Source: Alistipes sp. (lineage in GTDB: Bacteria; Bacteroidota; Bacteroidia; Bacteroidales; Rikenellaceae). Taken from it: a stretch of DNA of 64,000 nt. The stretch spans positions 186,001-250,000 of the forward strand of contig JAGBEH010000001.1 in NCBI GenBank assembly GCA_017937125.1, in the 5' to 3' direction. Below are positions 18,595-26,950 of this stretch, in pieces (position 1 is the first letter of the stretch; every line of letters begins with the position of its first letter). A model generated the notes under the pieces. The model was not told the origin of the DNA, did no database searches, and saw nothing but the letters and a program-made list of their open reading frames with translations. A program made the position numbers and the translations under genes.

Positions 18595-19002
18595 ATGAAA
18601 AAGGAGTGGAACGATGTTCGCGAATTTCAGGAGAAATTCGGTCATCCCGTTGCCGACGCGCCGCGAATGATCGATCGCAAAAGGGCTTTGAGCCGAGGAA
18701 AGTGGATGAACGAGGAGGTTGCCGAGTTTCTCGTCGCCGATTCGATTTACGAGCAGGCCGATGCGATGATAGACCTTATGTATTTCGCGCTCGGAACTAT
18801 GGTGGAAATGGGACTCGAAGCCGACGAACTGTTCGACATAGTGCAGAAAGCCAATATGGCCAAGTTGTGGCCCGACGGCAAACCCCACTACAATCCTAAG
18901 GACGGCAAGGTCATCAAGCCCGAAGGGTGGGAGGACCCCGCTCCGAAGATCCGTGCCTATATCGACGGCGTGATAGCCGTTGCGGCCGAGAAAAAACGAT
19001 AG
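18595..19002 (+). CDS. MazG/phosphoribosyl-ATP pyrophosphohydrolase-like NTP pyrophosphatase
   Basis: 135 residues, mostly helical, with the metal-binding pattern of the all-alpha NTP-PPase superfamily: NEEVAEF (EExxE) followed about 20 residues later by EQADAMIDLMYF (ExxxD). Such enzymes split nucleoside triphosphates to the monophosphate and pyrophosphate. The protein starts with WNDVREFQEKFGHP and ends with a Lys-rich tail. There are no histidine-pathway neighbours, so a housecleaning or nucleotide-sanitation role is more likely than HisE. It is followed after three bases by a cation exchanger gene. Confidence 0.75.
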   Translation: MKKEWNDVREFQEKFGHPVADAPRMIDRKRALSRGKWMNEEVAEFLVADSIYEQADAMIDLMYFALGTMVEMGLEADELFDIVQKANMAKLWPDGKPHYNPKDGKVIKPEGWEDPAPKIRAYIDGVIAVAAEKKR

Positions 19003-19005
19003 GCT

Positions 19006-19953
19006 ATGTTGCTGTTGGCATATGCGGTCGTCGCGTCGCTGGTTGTCTACGCGTCGATCAAGGCGTCGTGCTATATCGATATGATCGACCGCACGACGAA
19101 GTTGTCGGGCGCCTTTCTCGGGGGAGTGCTGCTGTCGGCCGTAACGTCGCTGCCCGAACTGTTCACCAGCCTTTCGGCTACCGTCTTTCTCGATAAGCCC
19201 GAGCTCTGCATAGGCAATATCCTCGGCAGCGACCTGTTCAACATAGCTATGCTGTCGGTGGTCATGCTGTTCTGCATTCGCAGCGCGGGGCGTATGGCCA
19301 TAGCCCGCGGGAATATCCTCGTCGCGTGCTATCTGGTTGCGATATACGGTATTATGTTGCTCGACTACAAGGGTATCATCGATTTCGGCATAGGCGGTAT
19401 CAATATAATCACGTTCCTGTTCATCGGCATATATGCCCTCGCGGTCAGGCATCTGTCGGAGGGTAATGCCGAACCGTCGGAGTGCGCCGCCGAGGAGGTG
19501 TCGCTGTCGCCGAAAGCCATAGCGGTGCGTTTCATAATCGCGAGCATAGCCATAATAGCATTGAGCATCGTGCTGACGTATATAACGGACGATATAGCGA
19601 CCGAATATTCTTTGGGCAAGGGTTTGGCGGGGGCGCTGTTCCTCGGGGTGGCGACCTCGCTGCCAGAGGTGTCATCGACGATAGCCCTTTTCCGTATTAA
19701 GAATTACGACATAGCGGTCGGGAACATCGTCGGCAGCAACCTGTTCAATTTTTTGGTGCTCTGCATCGCCGATATAATCGGCTTCCGCAGTTCGGTCTAT
19801 GTCTATGATGATGCGAAGATAGTGGGGCTGCTGGTCTTCGGCGCCGTCGCCGCGCTCATAACGCTGCCGCTGCTTACGGTGCGCAACAAATGGGTGAGGA
19901 TAGTCTGCGGTGCGGGTATCGCGGCCTGTTACGTCGCTTTCTTGGTGTCGTGA
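19006..19953 (+). CDS. CaCA-family sodium/calcium exchanger-like membrane protein
   Basis: 315 residues, about ten hydrophobic segments, with two inverted alpha repeats: GVLLSAVTSLPELFTS with GNILGSDLFN in the first half, GVATSLPEVSSTIALF with GNIVGSNLFNF in the second. These are the ion-binding signatures of YrbG-like exchangers. It overlaps no neighbour and follows the NTP-PPase-like gene by three bases, so they share a transcript. A strong terminator follows. Ion specificity is inferred from family only. A second, more canonical family member is at 35897-36844. Confidence 0.88.
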   Translation: MLLLAYAVVASLVVYASIKASCYIDMIDRTTKLSGAFLGGVLLSAVTSLPELFTSLSATVFLDKPELCIGNILGSDLFNIAMLSVVMLFCIRSAGRMAIARGNILVACYLVAIYGIMLLDYKGIIDFGIGGINIITFLFIGIYALAVRHLSEGNAEPSECAAEEVSLSPKAIAVRFIIASIAIIALSIVLTYITDDIATEYSLGKGLAGALFLGVATSLPEVSSTIALFRIKNYDIAVGNIVGSNLFNFLVLCIADIIGFRSSVYVYDDAKIVGLLVFGAVAALITLPLLTVRNKWVRIVCGAGIAACYVAFLVS

Positions 19954-19964
19954 CGGTATGCAGG

Positions 19965-20008
19965 CATACGAAAAAGTGCCCGCCTTCCGGCGGGCACTTT
20001 TTCGTATG
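19965..20008. terminator. Bidirectional terminator
   Basis: A 20-base perfect inverted repeat whose core is GTGCCCGCC-TTCC-GGCGGGCAC, flanked by A5 and T5. It ends two convergent genes, the exchanger (+) and the POT transporter (-). Confidence 0.92.
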
Positions 20009-20018
20009 TAATATGGCG

Positions 20019-21602
20019 TTATGCGGTAACCCGTTCCAGCCATTTCACCATCGACAGCATTATGCCCATCGAGATGAGGCATATGACGAAAAATACCGTC
20101 CAGCAAATCCATATCGGCCAGGCGTTGTACATCAGCGGGCCGATGAAGATGAACAGGTTGCCTATGGCCGTAGCTCCGAGCCACAGACCCTGGCACAGTC
20201 CGACCATATGTCTGGGGGCCACTTTCGATACGAACGAAAGACCCAGCGGCGAGATGAACAGCTCGGCGACCGTAAGGAAGAAATAGGTTACTATGAGGAC
20301 CCACGGGCCTGCTTTGGCCAATCCCATAGAGTTCATCTGCTCGGTACTCAGCGAGCGGAATTCTTCGCCCGACGGATAGCCGCACACATATGAATATATC
20401 ATCAGGAACAGATACGCCAGCCCTGCGATGAACATACCGATTGCGATCTTGCGCGGTGTGGATATGCTCTTCCCTTTGGCGGACAGGGCGCCGAAGATGA
20501 ACATAATGACGGGGGTGAGGATGATTACGAAGCCGGGGTTCAGCGCCTGCCATATTTCGGGGGCTACGGAATCGGTCTGCACGAAGTCGCGGGCGAATAC
20601 CGACAGCGACTGCCCGTTCTGGTGGAAAGACAGCCAGAAGAATATGGCTATGCCCAGCACTGCGAACAGTGCGTACAGACGTTGTTTGATCTCTTTGGCC
20701 ATCGCCTTTTTTTCTTCTTCGGTGTATGCCTCCGTCGCGGCCTGCACCTTCTTGGCGGGCTGCGGGAAGATATGTTTGGTGGCGATGAATATCGCGAGCG
20801 AGATGAGCATCGCAGCTACCGAGGCGAAGAACGAGAAGTGTATGCCGGTGTTGAACACTTCGATGTATTGCGAGCAGAATTGCGTGAGATTGTCGTATGC
20901 CGTGTTCGTTACGAGCGCCATAGTCTCGGCGAACTTGGCGGTTTCAATCCCGTCGGCGAGATACTGATGGCATAATGCGGGCATATCGGCATTGTATACG
21001 AACCCGTGGACGTTGAGCCACCACTCGCGCAGCAGCGGTGCTACGAACGGGGCTATGAGGCCGCCGATGTTGATGAAGACATAGAAGATCTGGAATCCCG
21101 AGTCGCGTTTGTCCTTGGCGATTTTCAGGGCTTCGGGACCGCGTTTCGCAGCCTCAGCTTCGAACTCGTCGTACATTTTGCCGACGATGGCTTGGAGGTT
21201 GCCTTTGAACAGGCCGTTTCCGAAAGCGATGCAGAATAGCGCGAGGCACGTGAACACGAGGATTCCCCACCATTCGCCACCACCGTCGAGAATGATGCTG
21301 TCGGTGCTTTTGCTGAAGAGGGGAACTGCGAGGGCGACATATCCCGCCGCCATAATTATAAGTCCCCACTGGATGGTCTTGTTGTAGTTTTGCGTTTTGT
21401 CGGCTATAGCTCCGCCGACAAGGCTCAGCACGTAAATGCCGCAATAGAAAACGGAATAGATGATTCCCGCCGTCGTATCCGACAGACCGAACTTCGAAAC
21501 GAGAAACAACAGCAGGACGGCATTCATAATATAGTAGCCGAAGCGTTCGCCCATATTACTCAATGCAGCCGCCAGCAGACCTTTAGGGTGTCCTTTGAAC
21601 AT
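20019..21602 (-). CDS. Proton-dependent oligopeptide transporter (POT/PTR2 family)
   Basis: 527 residues with about 14 membrane segments, the bacterial POT size. The N-terminus carries the POT signature GERFGYYIMNA (ExxERFxYY) in TM1. GIIYSVFYCGIYVLSLVGGAIADK gives the inner MFS motif, and FINIGGLIAPFVAPLL and SPLGLSFVSKVAP are typical later segments. It imports di- and tripeptides with protons across the inner membrane. It is divergently transcribed from glgB; the -7 element at 21635-21642 lies 33 bases upstream of its start. Confidence 0.95.
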   Translation of the reverse strand: MFKGHPKGLLAAALSNMGERFGYYIMNAVLLLFLVSKFGLSDTTAGIIYSVFYCGIYVLSLVGGAIADKTQNYNKTIQWGLIIMAAGYVALAVPLFSKSTDSIILDGGGEWWGILVFTCLALFCIAFGNGLFKGNLQAIVGKMYDEFEAEAAKRGPEALKIAKDKRDSGFQIFYVFINIGGLIAPFVAPLLREWWLNVHGFVYNADMPALCHQYLADGIETAKFAETMALVTNTAYDNLTQFCSQYIEVFNTGIHFSFFASVAAMLISLAIFIATKHIFPQPAKKVQAATEAYTEEEKKAMAKEIKQRLYALFAVLGIAIFFWLSFHQNGQSLSVFARDFVQTDSVAPEIWQALNPGFVIILTPVIMFIFGALSAKGKSISTPRKIAIGMFIAGLAYLFLMIYSYVCGYPSGEEFRSLSTEQMNSMGLAKAGPWVLIVTYFFLTVAELFISPLGLSFVSKVAPRHMVGLCQGLWLGATAIGNLFIFIGPLMYNAWPIWICWTVFFVICLISMGIMLSMVKWLERVTA

Positions 21603-21634
21603 TTTTTTACAGTTTAGAATTAGATGAATATTCG

Positions 21635-21642
21635 CAAATATA
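21635..21642 (-). promoter_or_regulatory. -7 element for POT transporter
   Basis: TATATTTG on the minus strand within the 82-base divergent spacer. Confidence 0.65.
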
Positions 21643-21654
21643 AGAAAAAAATCG

Positions 21655-21662
21655 TATATTTG
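21655..21662 (+). promoter_or_regulatory. -7 element for glgB
   Basis: TATATTTG, 22 bases before the glgB start codon. It lies back to back with the POT promoter, only 12 bases away. Confidence 0.7.
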
Positions 21663-21684
21663 ACCTACAAGTAAAGATAAGACT

Positions 21685-23718
21685 ATGACCGAGAGCGAAA
21701 AAAAACTCCTGCCCGTCGTCGAACGCGACGAATGGCTGCATCCCGTAGCCGGTGAGATGGCTCGCAGGCACGATGATTATCTGCGCGTATTGTCGGAGAT
21801 CGAACGCTCGGCGGGAACGCTCGTAGACTACGCCAACGGTTACAGGTATTTCGGCTGGCAGCGGGACGATGACCTCTCGGGATGGTGGTTCCGCGAATGG
21901 CTGCCCGAGGCATACGACGTCTATGTTTTCGGCGATTTCAACGGCTGGCAGCGTACGCAGCTGCGGCTGGACAAGTCGGCGGACGGCGTGTGGAGCGCGT
22001 TTTTCCCCGATGCGATGTACGCGGACAGGCTGACCGACGGTTCTCTGTATAAGATACACGTGCACGGACGCAACGGCTGGCATGACCGCATTCCCGCCTA
22101 TGCGCGGCGCGTGGTGCAGGATGACGAGACCAAGAACTATACGGCGCAGTTCATCGTGCCGAAACCCTTCGCGTGGAGCGACGAGGGGTTCGACATCGCC
22201 GGCAACGGCAGCCTGCTTATATACGAAGCGCATGTCGGTATGGCCCAGGAACGCGAGGGCGTGGGCACCTACGTCGAGTTCGCCGACCGAATCCTGCCCG
22301 TCATCAAGGCCGACGGTTATAATGTCGTGCAGCTTATGGCCGTCGCCGAACACCCATATTACGGTTCGTTCGGTTATCACGTGTCGAGCTTTTTCGCCCC
22401 GTCGTCGCGGTTCGGGCGCCCCGAGGATCTCAAATATCTCATCGACCGCGCCCATTCTATGGGCATTGCCGTCATTATGGATCTGGTGCACGCCCATTAC
22501 GTGAAAAACATCAACGAAGGCATAAACGAACTGGATGGCTCGGATCACCTCTATTCCAAAGCGGGCGAGGCGGGATACCAGAAATACTGGGACTCGATGA
22601 CTTTCGATTACGGGAAGTGCGAGGTGCGCCATTTCCTGCTCTCGAATGTGAAATACTGGCTCGACGAGTACCATTTCGACGGATTCCGTTTCGACGGCGT
22701 GACGTCGATGATATATCATCATCACGGCTATGGGCCTATGGGTTCGCGCGAGGCTTTTTTCGGCGACGGCGTGAATGTCGATGCTATTACATACCTGACG
22801 CTGGCCAACCGACTTATACACGATTTCCGCCCTTCGGCCGTGACCGTAGCCGAGGATGTCAGCGGAATGCCGGCTATGTGCGCAACTGTCGATGACGGAG
22901 GCATAGGGTTCGATTACAGGCTCGGGATGGCCATCCCCGACTTTTGGATAAGGCTGCTCGAAGATGTTCCCGATGAGGAGTGGAACATATGGGAGATGTG
23001 GTCGGTGATGACCGACCGCCTGCCCGAGGTGAAGACCGTGGCGTATGCCGAATCTCACGACCAGGCGCTCGTCGGCGACAAAACCATAGCTTTCAGACTG
23101 ATGGACAAGGAGATGTATTTCTCGATGAACCGCGATTCGCAGAACATAATCGTCGATAGGGGTATGGCGCTGCACAAGATGATACGTCTGATGACCATCG
23201 CCGCGGGCGGCGATGCGTATCTCAATTTTATGGGCAACGAGTACGGGCATCCCGAATGGATAGACTTCCCGCGCGAGGGGAACGGCTGGAGCTATGCCCA
23301 CGCGCGGCGTTTGTGGTCGCTGTCTACGGACGGACTGTTGAGGTATTCGCAACTGGGGGCTTTCGACAAGGCGATGATAGCTCTCGTGCGTGAATACGGG
23401 GTTTTGTCCGACGGCTATCCTTACAATCTGCAAATGGACGAGGGGGCCAAGACTATGGCTTTTGCGCACGGGAATCTGCTGTTCGTGTTCAACTGGCATC
23501 CGTCGGAGTCGAAACCCGACTATGCCGTGCGGGTGCAGGCTGCGGGCAAATACAAACGCGTTCTGTCCACCGATGACACCGATTTCGGAGGGCTCGGGCG
23601 CGAAGACGCGTCGGTCGAGCATTTTTCGTATCCGTGCGAAACGGACGGCGAGACGAGGCATTATATACAGATATACAATACCGCGCGGACGGCTACCGTC
23701 TATCTGCGGCTGGATTGA
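21685..23718 (+). CDS. glgB: 1,4-alpha-glucan branching enzyme (GH13)
   Basis: 677 residues. An N-terminal CBM48-like domain (about 60-165, WWFREWLPEAYDVYVFGDFNGW) is followed by a GH13 barrel (about 175-560) with nucleophile Asp337 in FDGFRFDGVTSM, acid/base Glu390 in TVAEDVSG, and YAESHDQALVGDK for the third carboxylate, then a C-terminal beta domain. The YHHHGYG insert and overall length resemble the eukaryote-like branch (GH13_8) rather than E. coli GlgB, which is usual in Bacteroidetes. It introduces alpha-1,6 branches into glycogen. No other glycogen gene is adjacent. Confidence 0.94.
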   Translation: MTESEKKLLPVVERDEWLHPVAGEMARRHDDYLRVLSEIERSAGTLVDYANGYRYFGWQRDDDLSGWWFREWLPEAYDVYVFGDFNGWQRTQLRLDKSADGVWSAFFPDAMYADRLTDGSLYKIHVHGRNGWHDRIPAYARRVVQDDETKNYTAQFIVPKPFAWSDEGFDIAGNGSLLIYEAHVGMAQEREGVGTYVEFADRILPVIKADGYNVVQLMAVAEHPYYGSFGYHVSSFFAPSSRFGRPEDLKYLIDRAHSMGIAVIMDLVHAHYVKNINEGINELDGSDHLYSKAGEAGYQKYWDSMTFDYGKCEVRHFLLSNVKYWLDEYHFDGFRFDGVTSMIYHHHGYGPMGSREAFFGDGVNVDAITYLTLANRLIHDFRPSAVTVAEDVSGMPAMCATVDDGGIGFDYRLGMAIPDFWIRLLEDVPDEEWNIWEMWSVMTDRLPEVKTVAYAESHDQALVGDKTIAFRLMDKEMYFSMNRDSQNIIVDRGMALHKMIRLMTIAAGGDAYLNFMGNEYGHPEWIDFPREGNGWSYAHARRLWSLSTDGLLRYSQLGAFDKAMIALVREYGVLSDGYPYNLQMDEGAKTMAFAHGNLLFVFNWHPSESKPDYAVRVQAAGKYKRVLSTDDTDFGGLGREDASVEHFSYPCETDGETRHYIQIYNTARTATVYLRLD

Positions 23719-23753
23719 TCGCCGCTGTCTCGGACCCTGCGATTCCGATATGT

Positions 23754-23780
23754 CCGCCCTTGCGAAAGGGCGGTTTTTTG
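23754..23780 (+). terminator. Terminator after glgB
   Basis: CCGCCCTT-GCGA-AAGGGCGG followed by T6, 36 bases past the stop codon. Confidence 0.9.
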
Positions 23781-23874
23781 TTTCGGACATATGAATTCGC
23801 TTTGTTGAATATTTTATTTTGCTTAAAAACTGTTGAAAATAGAAAACTTTTATTGTTTTTTAAGTTTTCTGCTT

Positions 23875-23882
23875 TAACTTTG
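23875..23882 (+). promoter_or_regulatory. -7 element of the efflux operon
   Basis: TAACTTTG matches TAnnTTTG, 21 bases before the tetR start, in an AT-rich stretch. A TTG about 20 bases upstream could be the -33 box. Confidence 0.65.
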
Positions 23883-23903
23883 CAGCCGAAATAAAGAGGA
23901 ATT

Positions 23904-24548
23904 ATGTCTCAACGCGATTACATAATCGATAAGGCGACGGAGATGTTCGTCTCGCAAGGCATCAAGTCTGTGCGAATGGACGACATAGCCCAATCGCTCG
24001 GCGTGTCGAAACGTACGTTGTATGAGATGTTCGGAGACAAGGAGGAGCTGTTGTTCCTTTGTCTGGAAAAATATCATTCGTCGGTGCAGGCGCAGATCGA
24101 GGAGCAGGCGCGTACGGGTTCGAGCAAACTCGAAAGTTTGTTGATAGGTTTTCTCGAAATGACACAATATTCCGAGACGAATAGCCGTATTATGAATAAT
24201 TTGCGCAAGTTTTATCCTTCGGTGCACGAAAGGCTGACCGTACCTGCGGGTGAAAACGGCGTAAAGCGCTTGAAAGATGTGATTCAGGAATGTATGAGGG
24301 GGGGGATGCTCGATAGCAGCTTCAATATCGATTTGGCTATTACGGTGCTGTATTATACGGCGATCGGTATCGTCGCCCGCAGGAATATCTCTCTGCCCGA
24401 AGGGGTGTCGGTACACGATGCTTTTATGCACATAGTCGTATGCTTCTTCAGAGGCATCGCTACGGAGAAGGGCATTCGCATAATCGACGATTTCATCAGG
24501 AGCGAGCGTTACAAGCGTTACAAAACGGAACGGAAAACAATTATTTAG
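23904..24548 (+). CDS. TetR/AcrR-family regulator heading an RND efflux operon
   Basis: 214 residues. The N-terminal HTH (about 5-50) has the TetR pattern: ATEMFVSQGIKSVRMDDIA, SLGVSKRTLYEMFGDKEELL. The C-terminal ligand domain is helical and diverged. The next gene starts seven bases after its stop, so it most likely regulates the tolC-adaptor-RND-PII-like operon it heads, probably as an autoregulated drug- or bile-sensing repressor (family-based inference). Confidence 0.92.
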   Translation: MSQRDYIIDKATEMFVSQGIKSVRMDDIAQSLGVSKRTLYEMFGDKEELLFLCLEKYHSSVQAQIEEQARTGSSKLESLLIGFLEMTQYSETNSRIMNNLRKFYPSVHERLTVPAGENGVKRLKDVIQECMRGGMLDSSFNIDLAITVLYYTAIGIVARRNISLPEGVSVHDAFMHIVVCFFRGIATEKGIRIIDDFIRSERYKRYKTERKTII

Positions 24549-24555
24549 TGAGTTT

Positions 24556-25899
24556 ATGAATATGAGAAGATTGGTTTTATTATTGGGCGCGGCAGCCGCC
24601 GTCTTCAGTCTTTCTGCCCAGGAGCAGGGGGATGCGGCGCTGACCCTGTCCTTGGAGAAGGCCCTGGAGATCGCTTTGAGCGAGAACCCGACGATCAAGG
24701 TCGCCGATCAGGAGATCGAGATCAAGCGTTACGCGAAACAGGGAACCTATGCGAGCCTTTACCCGCAGATCGACGCTTCGGCTTCGTATCAGCGCGTTAT
24801 CGAGAAGCAGACGATGAGTATGGATTTCGGCGGACAGACGCAGACCATAAAAGTCGGTTCCGACAACTCTTTCAACGGCGGCATTACGGCTGCGATGCCT
24901 ATTATCAACGCGCAGTTGTGGACCAGTCTCAAGGTGTCGGCTCTGGATGTCGAACTGTCGGTCGAGAAGGCGCGGTCGTCGCGTTTGGATATGATCGAGG
25001 AGGTGACGAAAGCCTACTATTCGGTGCTGCTCGCCAAGGAGTCGTTGGCGGTTTACAAGAGCGTTTACGACAATGCGGTAGAGAACAACAAGAATGTCAA
25101 GAAGAAATACGATGTCGGTTCGGTATCGGAGTACGACCTGATAACCTCCAACGTGTCGGTGCAGAACGCCATTCCGAACGTCATTTCGGCCGAGAACAGC
25201 GTTACGCTGACGCTGTGGCAGCTCAAGGCGCTGTTGGGCATCGACCTTAACAGAAATATCGACGTCGAAGGTTCGCTGATGGATTACGAGTCGATGATGG
25301 CGAAGGCGTACGAACTTTCGCAGCTCGATCTGGAGAACAACTCGACGATGAGGCAGTTGGATATTCAGGAGGAGCAGTTGGCGAAGGCGATAAAGATCAC
25401 CAAGATGGCCAATGTCCCCACGCTTTCGGTAAATGCCGCCTATCTGTACACTGCACTGGGCAACGACGGGAAGTTCTTTAAGAAAGAGGCCTGGAATCCC
25501 TATTCCTATGCGGGCCTTCAGTTGAATATCCCCATTTTCGCCGGTAATGCCAAGCGTGCCGCGACGCGTCAGGCGCGTCTGAACCTCTCCAACCTGCAAT
25601 TGCAGCGCGAGAATACCGAGCGCCAGTTGCGTGTGGCGATGATTCAGTGCATCAACAATATGCAGACCAGCGTGAAGCAGTTCAGCTCGTCGGCCGCGAC
25701 GGTGGACCAGGCGCAGCGCGGTTACGAAATAGCCGTCAAGCGTTATGAAATCGGCAGCGGCACCCTTGTCGAGGTGGACAACTCGCAGCTGGGCCTGACT
25801 CAGGCCGAGTTGAGCCGCAATCAGGCTATTTACAATTTCCTGACCTCCAAAGTCGCACTCGACAAGATTTTGGGTGATTACGAATACGAATACAAATAA
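24556..25899 (+). CDS. TolC-family outer-membrane efflux channel
   Basis: 447 residues with a signal peptide (cleavage after FSLSA). A start six bases further on (MRRLV) is equally possible. It has the two-fold outer-membrane-efflux-protein pattern of long helices: LSLEKALEIALSENPTIK near the start, VTKAYYSVLLAKESL, KYDVGSVSEYDLITSNVS, then again YEIAVKRYEIGSGTLVEVDNSQ in the second half. Trimeric exit duct for the RND pump encoded downstream. It starts seven bases after tetR and ends 20 bases before the adaptor gene. Confidence 0.95.
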   Translation: MNMRRLVLLLGAAAAVFSLSAQEQGDAALTLSLEKALEIALSENPTIKVADQEIEIKRYAKQGTYASLYPQIDASASYQRVIEKQTMSMDFGGQTQTIKVGSDNSFNGGITAAMPIINAQLWTSLKVSALDVELSVEKARSSRLDMIEEVTKAYYSVLLAKESLAVYKSVYDNAVENNKNVKKKYDVGSVSEYDLITSNVSVQNAIPNVISAENSVTLTLWQLKALLGIDLNRNIDVEGSLMDYESMMAKAYELSQLDLENNSTMRQLDIQEEQLAKAIKITKMANVPTLSVNAAYLYTALGNDGKFFKKEAWNPYSYAGLQLNIPIFAGNAKRAATRQARLNLSNLQLQRENTERQLRVAMIQCINNMQTSVKQFSSSAATVDQAQRGYEIAVKRYEIGSGTLVEVDNSQLGLTQAELSRNQAIYNFLTSKVALDKILGDYEYEYK

Positions 25900-25919
25900 C
25901 GAAGAAGAGATAGAAGATT

Positions 25920-26939
25920 ATGAAAACAGTTGTAAAGTCATTGCTTATCGTATGTATGGCTGCCGGTGCCGTGGCGTGCTCCGGCGAGAAGAAAAAACAG
26001 CAGGAGCAGCAGCAGGAGTCGCTGCCGAAGGTCTCCGTCGAGACGGCCGTACGTCGCGACGTGGTGCAGCAGACCTCGTTTACCGGTACCGTGGAGGCTT
26101 ATGTAGTCAATAATATCGCGCCCCAGCAGCCGCGCCGTATCCTCGACATTCTGGTCGATGTCGGCGATCACGTGCAGGCGGGACAACTGCTCGTGAAGCT
26201 CGACAATTCGGCGCTCGTGCAGGCGAAAGCCCAGTTGCAGAATGCCAAGGACGAGTACGAGCGTGCGAACGAACTCTACGAATTCGGCGGCACGTCGAAG
26301 TCTGATAGGGATGCCCGCAAGATGTCGTACGACGTGGCGAAATCCACATACGAGAACCTTGTGGAGAATACCACTCTCGTAAGCCCCGTTGCGGGCGTAG
26401 TGTCGGCACGCAACTACGATAACGGCGATATGGCGGGCAATCTCCCCGTACTGGTCGTGGAGCAGATACGTCCCGTGAAGATTATGGTAAACGTTTCCGA
26501 GAGTCTGTTCTCGAAGGTCAAGCGCGGGATGGCCGTATACGTGACGTTCGACGCTTACGGCGATGAACAGTTCTCGGGCAAGGTTACCCGCATCTATCCG
26601 ACCATCGACAATGCGACGCGCACGTTCCAGGTGGAGATCTCGATACCCAACAACGACGAGCGCATCCGCCCGGGTATGTTCGCACGTGTTACGATGCCTT
26701 ACGGGACGGCGAATCGCGTGGTGATTTCCGACCGTGCGGTGAACAAGCTTATGGGTTCGGGCGACCGCTACGTTTATATTTATAATCCCGAAGACGGCAG
26801 CGTGCGTTACAGCAAGGTCGAAACGGGGCGCCGTATGGACGACGAGTTCGAGATAATCTCGGGTGTCGAGAACGGCGATATGGTCGTCGTAAAGGGACAG
26901 AACGGCGTCACCAACGGCTCGATTGTGGAACTTAACTAA
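25920..26939 (+). CDS. RND efflux periplasmic adaptor, lipoprotein
   Basis: 339 residues with lipobox AVAC (Cys20) followed by a Lys/Gln-rich linker. A lipoyl-like half (about 60-90) is followed by a helical hairpin (QAKAQLQNAKDEYERANEL), the second lipoyl half (TLVSPVAGVVSARNYDNGD), and beta-barrel and membrane-proximal domains (FSGKVTRIYPTIDNATRTF, RPGMFARVTM). It bridges the inner-membrane pump and the TolC-like channel. It ends 11 bases before the RND gene. Confidence 0.95.
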   Translation: MKTVVKSLLIVCMAAGAVACSGEKKKQQEQQQESLPKVSVETAVRRDVVQQTSFTGTVEAYVVNNIAPQQPRRILDILVDVGDHVQAGQLLVKLDNSALVQAKAQLQNAKDEYERANELYEFGGTSKSDRDARKMSYDVAKSTYENLVENTTLVSPVAGVVSARNYDNGDMAGNLPVLVVEQIRPVKIMVNVSESLFSKVKRGMAVYVTFDAYGDEQFSGKVTRIYPTIDNATRTFQVEISIPNNDERIRPGMFARVTMPYGTANRVVISDRAVNKLMGSGDRYVYIYNPEDGSVRYSKVETGRRMDDEFEIISGVENGDMVVVKGQNGVTNGSIVELN

Positions 26940-26950
26940 AGAAGACAACG